Source of the DNA: Pseudomonadota bacterium
GTDB lineage: Bacteria; Desulfobacterota; Anaeroferrophillalia; Anaeroferrophillales; Tharpellaceae
Length of the DNA: 14,078 bases
NCBI GenBank assembly: GCA_015486505.1
Contig: WFRP01000119.1
Location: 1-14,078 of the forward strand
Direction: 5' to 3'
Part shown: one piece after another, positions 13,265 to 14,078 of the stretch
How positions within the stretch are numbered: position 1 is the stretch's first letter
Layout: each line of letters begins with the position of its first letter
The notes under the pieces: model-generated
What the model saw: the letters and a program-made list of their open reading frames with translations, nothing else
Databases searched by the model: none
Told to the model about the DNA's origin: nothing
Made by a program: the position numbers and the translations under genes

Positions 13265-13878
13265 ATAATTACAAGATCAAGTCAATGCGAATGAGACTTT
13301 TAATAATGAGATCTTTAATATCGAAATCATGCTTTATTACCGAACGGAAATTTGTCCGGAAGTTACTGGGCGTGGGATTGCTGTTGCTTTTGTTAAGCTC
13401 CTGCTGCTCCAGTATCCCGCCGTCCTATTACGATTATGAGTACGAACGCGACTATAAGACAGGAACCATTGTCAATCGGTTGTTCGAACAGGTACTGCCG
13501 ACAATCAAAAAACCAGCGGTTCTTGTAGTGACGAGCTTCGTCCAACTTAACGATTTTTCGAAAACAAGTCGTTTCGGCCTGCTTATGTCCGAGCAACTTT
13601 TAAGCCGTATGGCCGGGAAAGGATTTATCTTGAAGGAAACCCGAATGAAGGACATTTTCTATCAGGGTCAAAACGGAGAATTTGTTTTAAGCCGAAAGTT
13701 CTCCAGGGTAGCCCGGGAACTGGATGCCCGGCTGGTATTGGTCGGAACCTATCTCGAAGCACATAACCATGTTTTGGTCAATGCCCGTCTGGTCGATTTC
13801 CAGACACGTGAAGTTGTCGCCTCGTACGGATGTCAGTTGGTCAAGACGCCGGATATCACTGAGTTGCTATCAAATTAA
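13261..13878 (+). CDS. FlgO-like outer-membrane lipoprotein 2
   Basis: This is a divergent paralogue of the preceding gene. The open frame gives 205 residues from TTG 13261, which overlaps the upstream TGA; ATG 13285, 13291 or 13306 are equally possible, as no start has a clear Shine-Dalgarno, so the N-terminus is uncertain. A basic stretch (TERKFVRK) and LLGVGLLLLLLSSC give a good lipobox, LSSC, with lipidation at Cys48 of the long form. The FlgO-type domain reads VLVVTSFVQLNDFSKTSRFGLLMSEQLLSRM, then FILKETRMKDIF, GEFVLSRKFSRVARELDARLVLVGTYLEAHNHVLVNARLVD. This copy keeps the canonical family words (SFV, LSR, GTY, VNARLVD) better than its neighbour. It is very likely co-transcribed and translationally coupled with it. 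A repeat element starts about 13 bp past its stop. Confidence 0.8.
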   Translation: MNNYKIKSMRMRLLIMRSLISKSCFITERKFVRKLLGVGLLLLLLSSCCSSIPPSYYDYEYERDYKTGTIVNRLFEQVLPTIKKPAVLVVTSFVQLNDFSKTSRFGLLMSEQLLSRMAGKGFILKETRMKDIFYQGQNGEFVLSRKFSRVARELDARLVLVGTYLEAHNHVLVNARLVDFQTREVVASYGCQLVKTPDITELLSN

Positions 13879-13890
13879 CCAAAAAAATAC

Positions 13891-14078
13891 GCGAAAGTTC
13901 GGGGTCGGGCGCGGTTCTTCTCCGCTAGGCGTTAAGATTTCTGTTTTTCCTTACGCTCGCTGCGCCCGCCTTGCAAAACTCGCTTACGCTCAAACAGTTG
14001 CAATGCTAATGGGCTCCCGCTCGCTTCCGAAAAACAACGAAATCGTTTCCGCAACCGCTTACGAAAAACCACCCCCGC
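13891..14078 (+). mobile_element. MITE-like element, copy C (left end eroded, right end beyond window)
   Basis: From 13898 (TTCGGGGTCGGGCGCGG) to the window end the sequence follows copies A and B almost base for base, in the orientation of copy A, including the CTCGCTGCGCCCGCC and ACGAAATCGTTTCCGC phrases. The outer GTAACTATTCAGCC repeat is missing, so this copy is truncated or inserted at its left side. Its hairpin and right terminal repeat would lie just past 14078. Confidence 0.85.

Overview
The window reads as a chromosomal segment of a Gram-negative, probably flagellated bacterium of the former Deltaproteobacteria (Desulfuromonadota/Desulfobacterota). This is inferred from three things: a fused B12-binding radical SAM/DUF2344 gene beside an RNase G gene, a selenocysteine elongation factor, and FG-GAP repeat and FlgO-type lipoprotein genes, one with a sigma-54 promoter. 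No 16S or other decisive marker is present.

Layout. (1) 2-2212 (+) is the 3' part of a large secreted FG-GAP/VCBS repeat protein. It converges on selB (2347-4260, -), with a terminator-like hairpin between them. (2) 4501-11293 (-) holds, in transcription order, hicB-hicA, a TIM-barrel sugar-isomerase-like gene, the 870-aa radical SAM/DUF2344 protein, rng and tlyA. (3) 11294-12577 is a gene-poor 1.3 kb stretch filled with tandem and inverted repeats. (4) 12578-13878 (+) is a pair of FlgO-like lipoprotein genes behind a sigma-54 promoter with two upstream 17-bp direct repeats.

The most notable discovery is a family of about 240-bp non-autonomous elements (MITE-like). Two complete copies (6873-7112 and 9788-10028, opposite orientation, about 97% identical) have 14-bp perfect terminal inverted repeats, GTAACTATTCAGCC. 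Each has its own perfect 8-bp target duplication (ATCAGACT; AAAATCAT). A third copy enters at about 13891 and runs off the window with its outer left end missing. A 27-bp remnant matching the left end at 22 of 27 positions lies at 2234-2260. The GTAA end and 8-bp duplication point to mobilisation by an IS66-type transposase (inference). All four occurrences sit at or just after the 3' end of a protein gene.

The insertions can be undone on paper from the target duplications. The radical SAM protein originally ended in -KTLSLITY and now ends in -KTLSLM, its TAA supplied by the element's GTAAC terminus. The TIM-barrel protein originally ended in -NDFLSA and now carries 15 element-encoded residues. 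Before insertion, TIM-barrel, radical SAM and rng were spaced 46 and 50 bp apart and probably formed one operon with tlyA. The copy ahead of rng also places a strong GC hairpin plus T-run in the transcription direction, so it may now uncouple rng-tlyA from the upstream genes.
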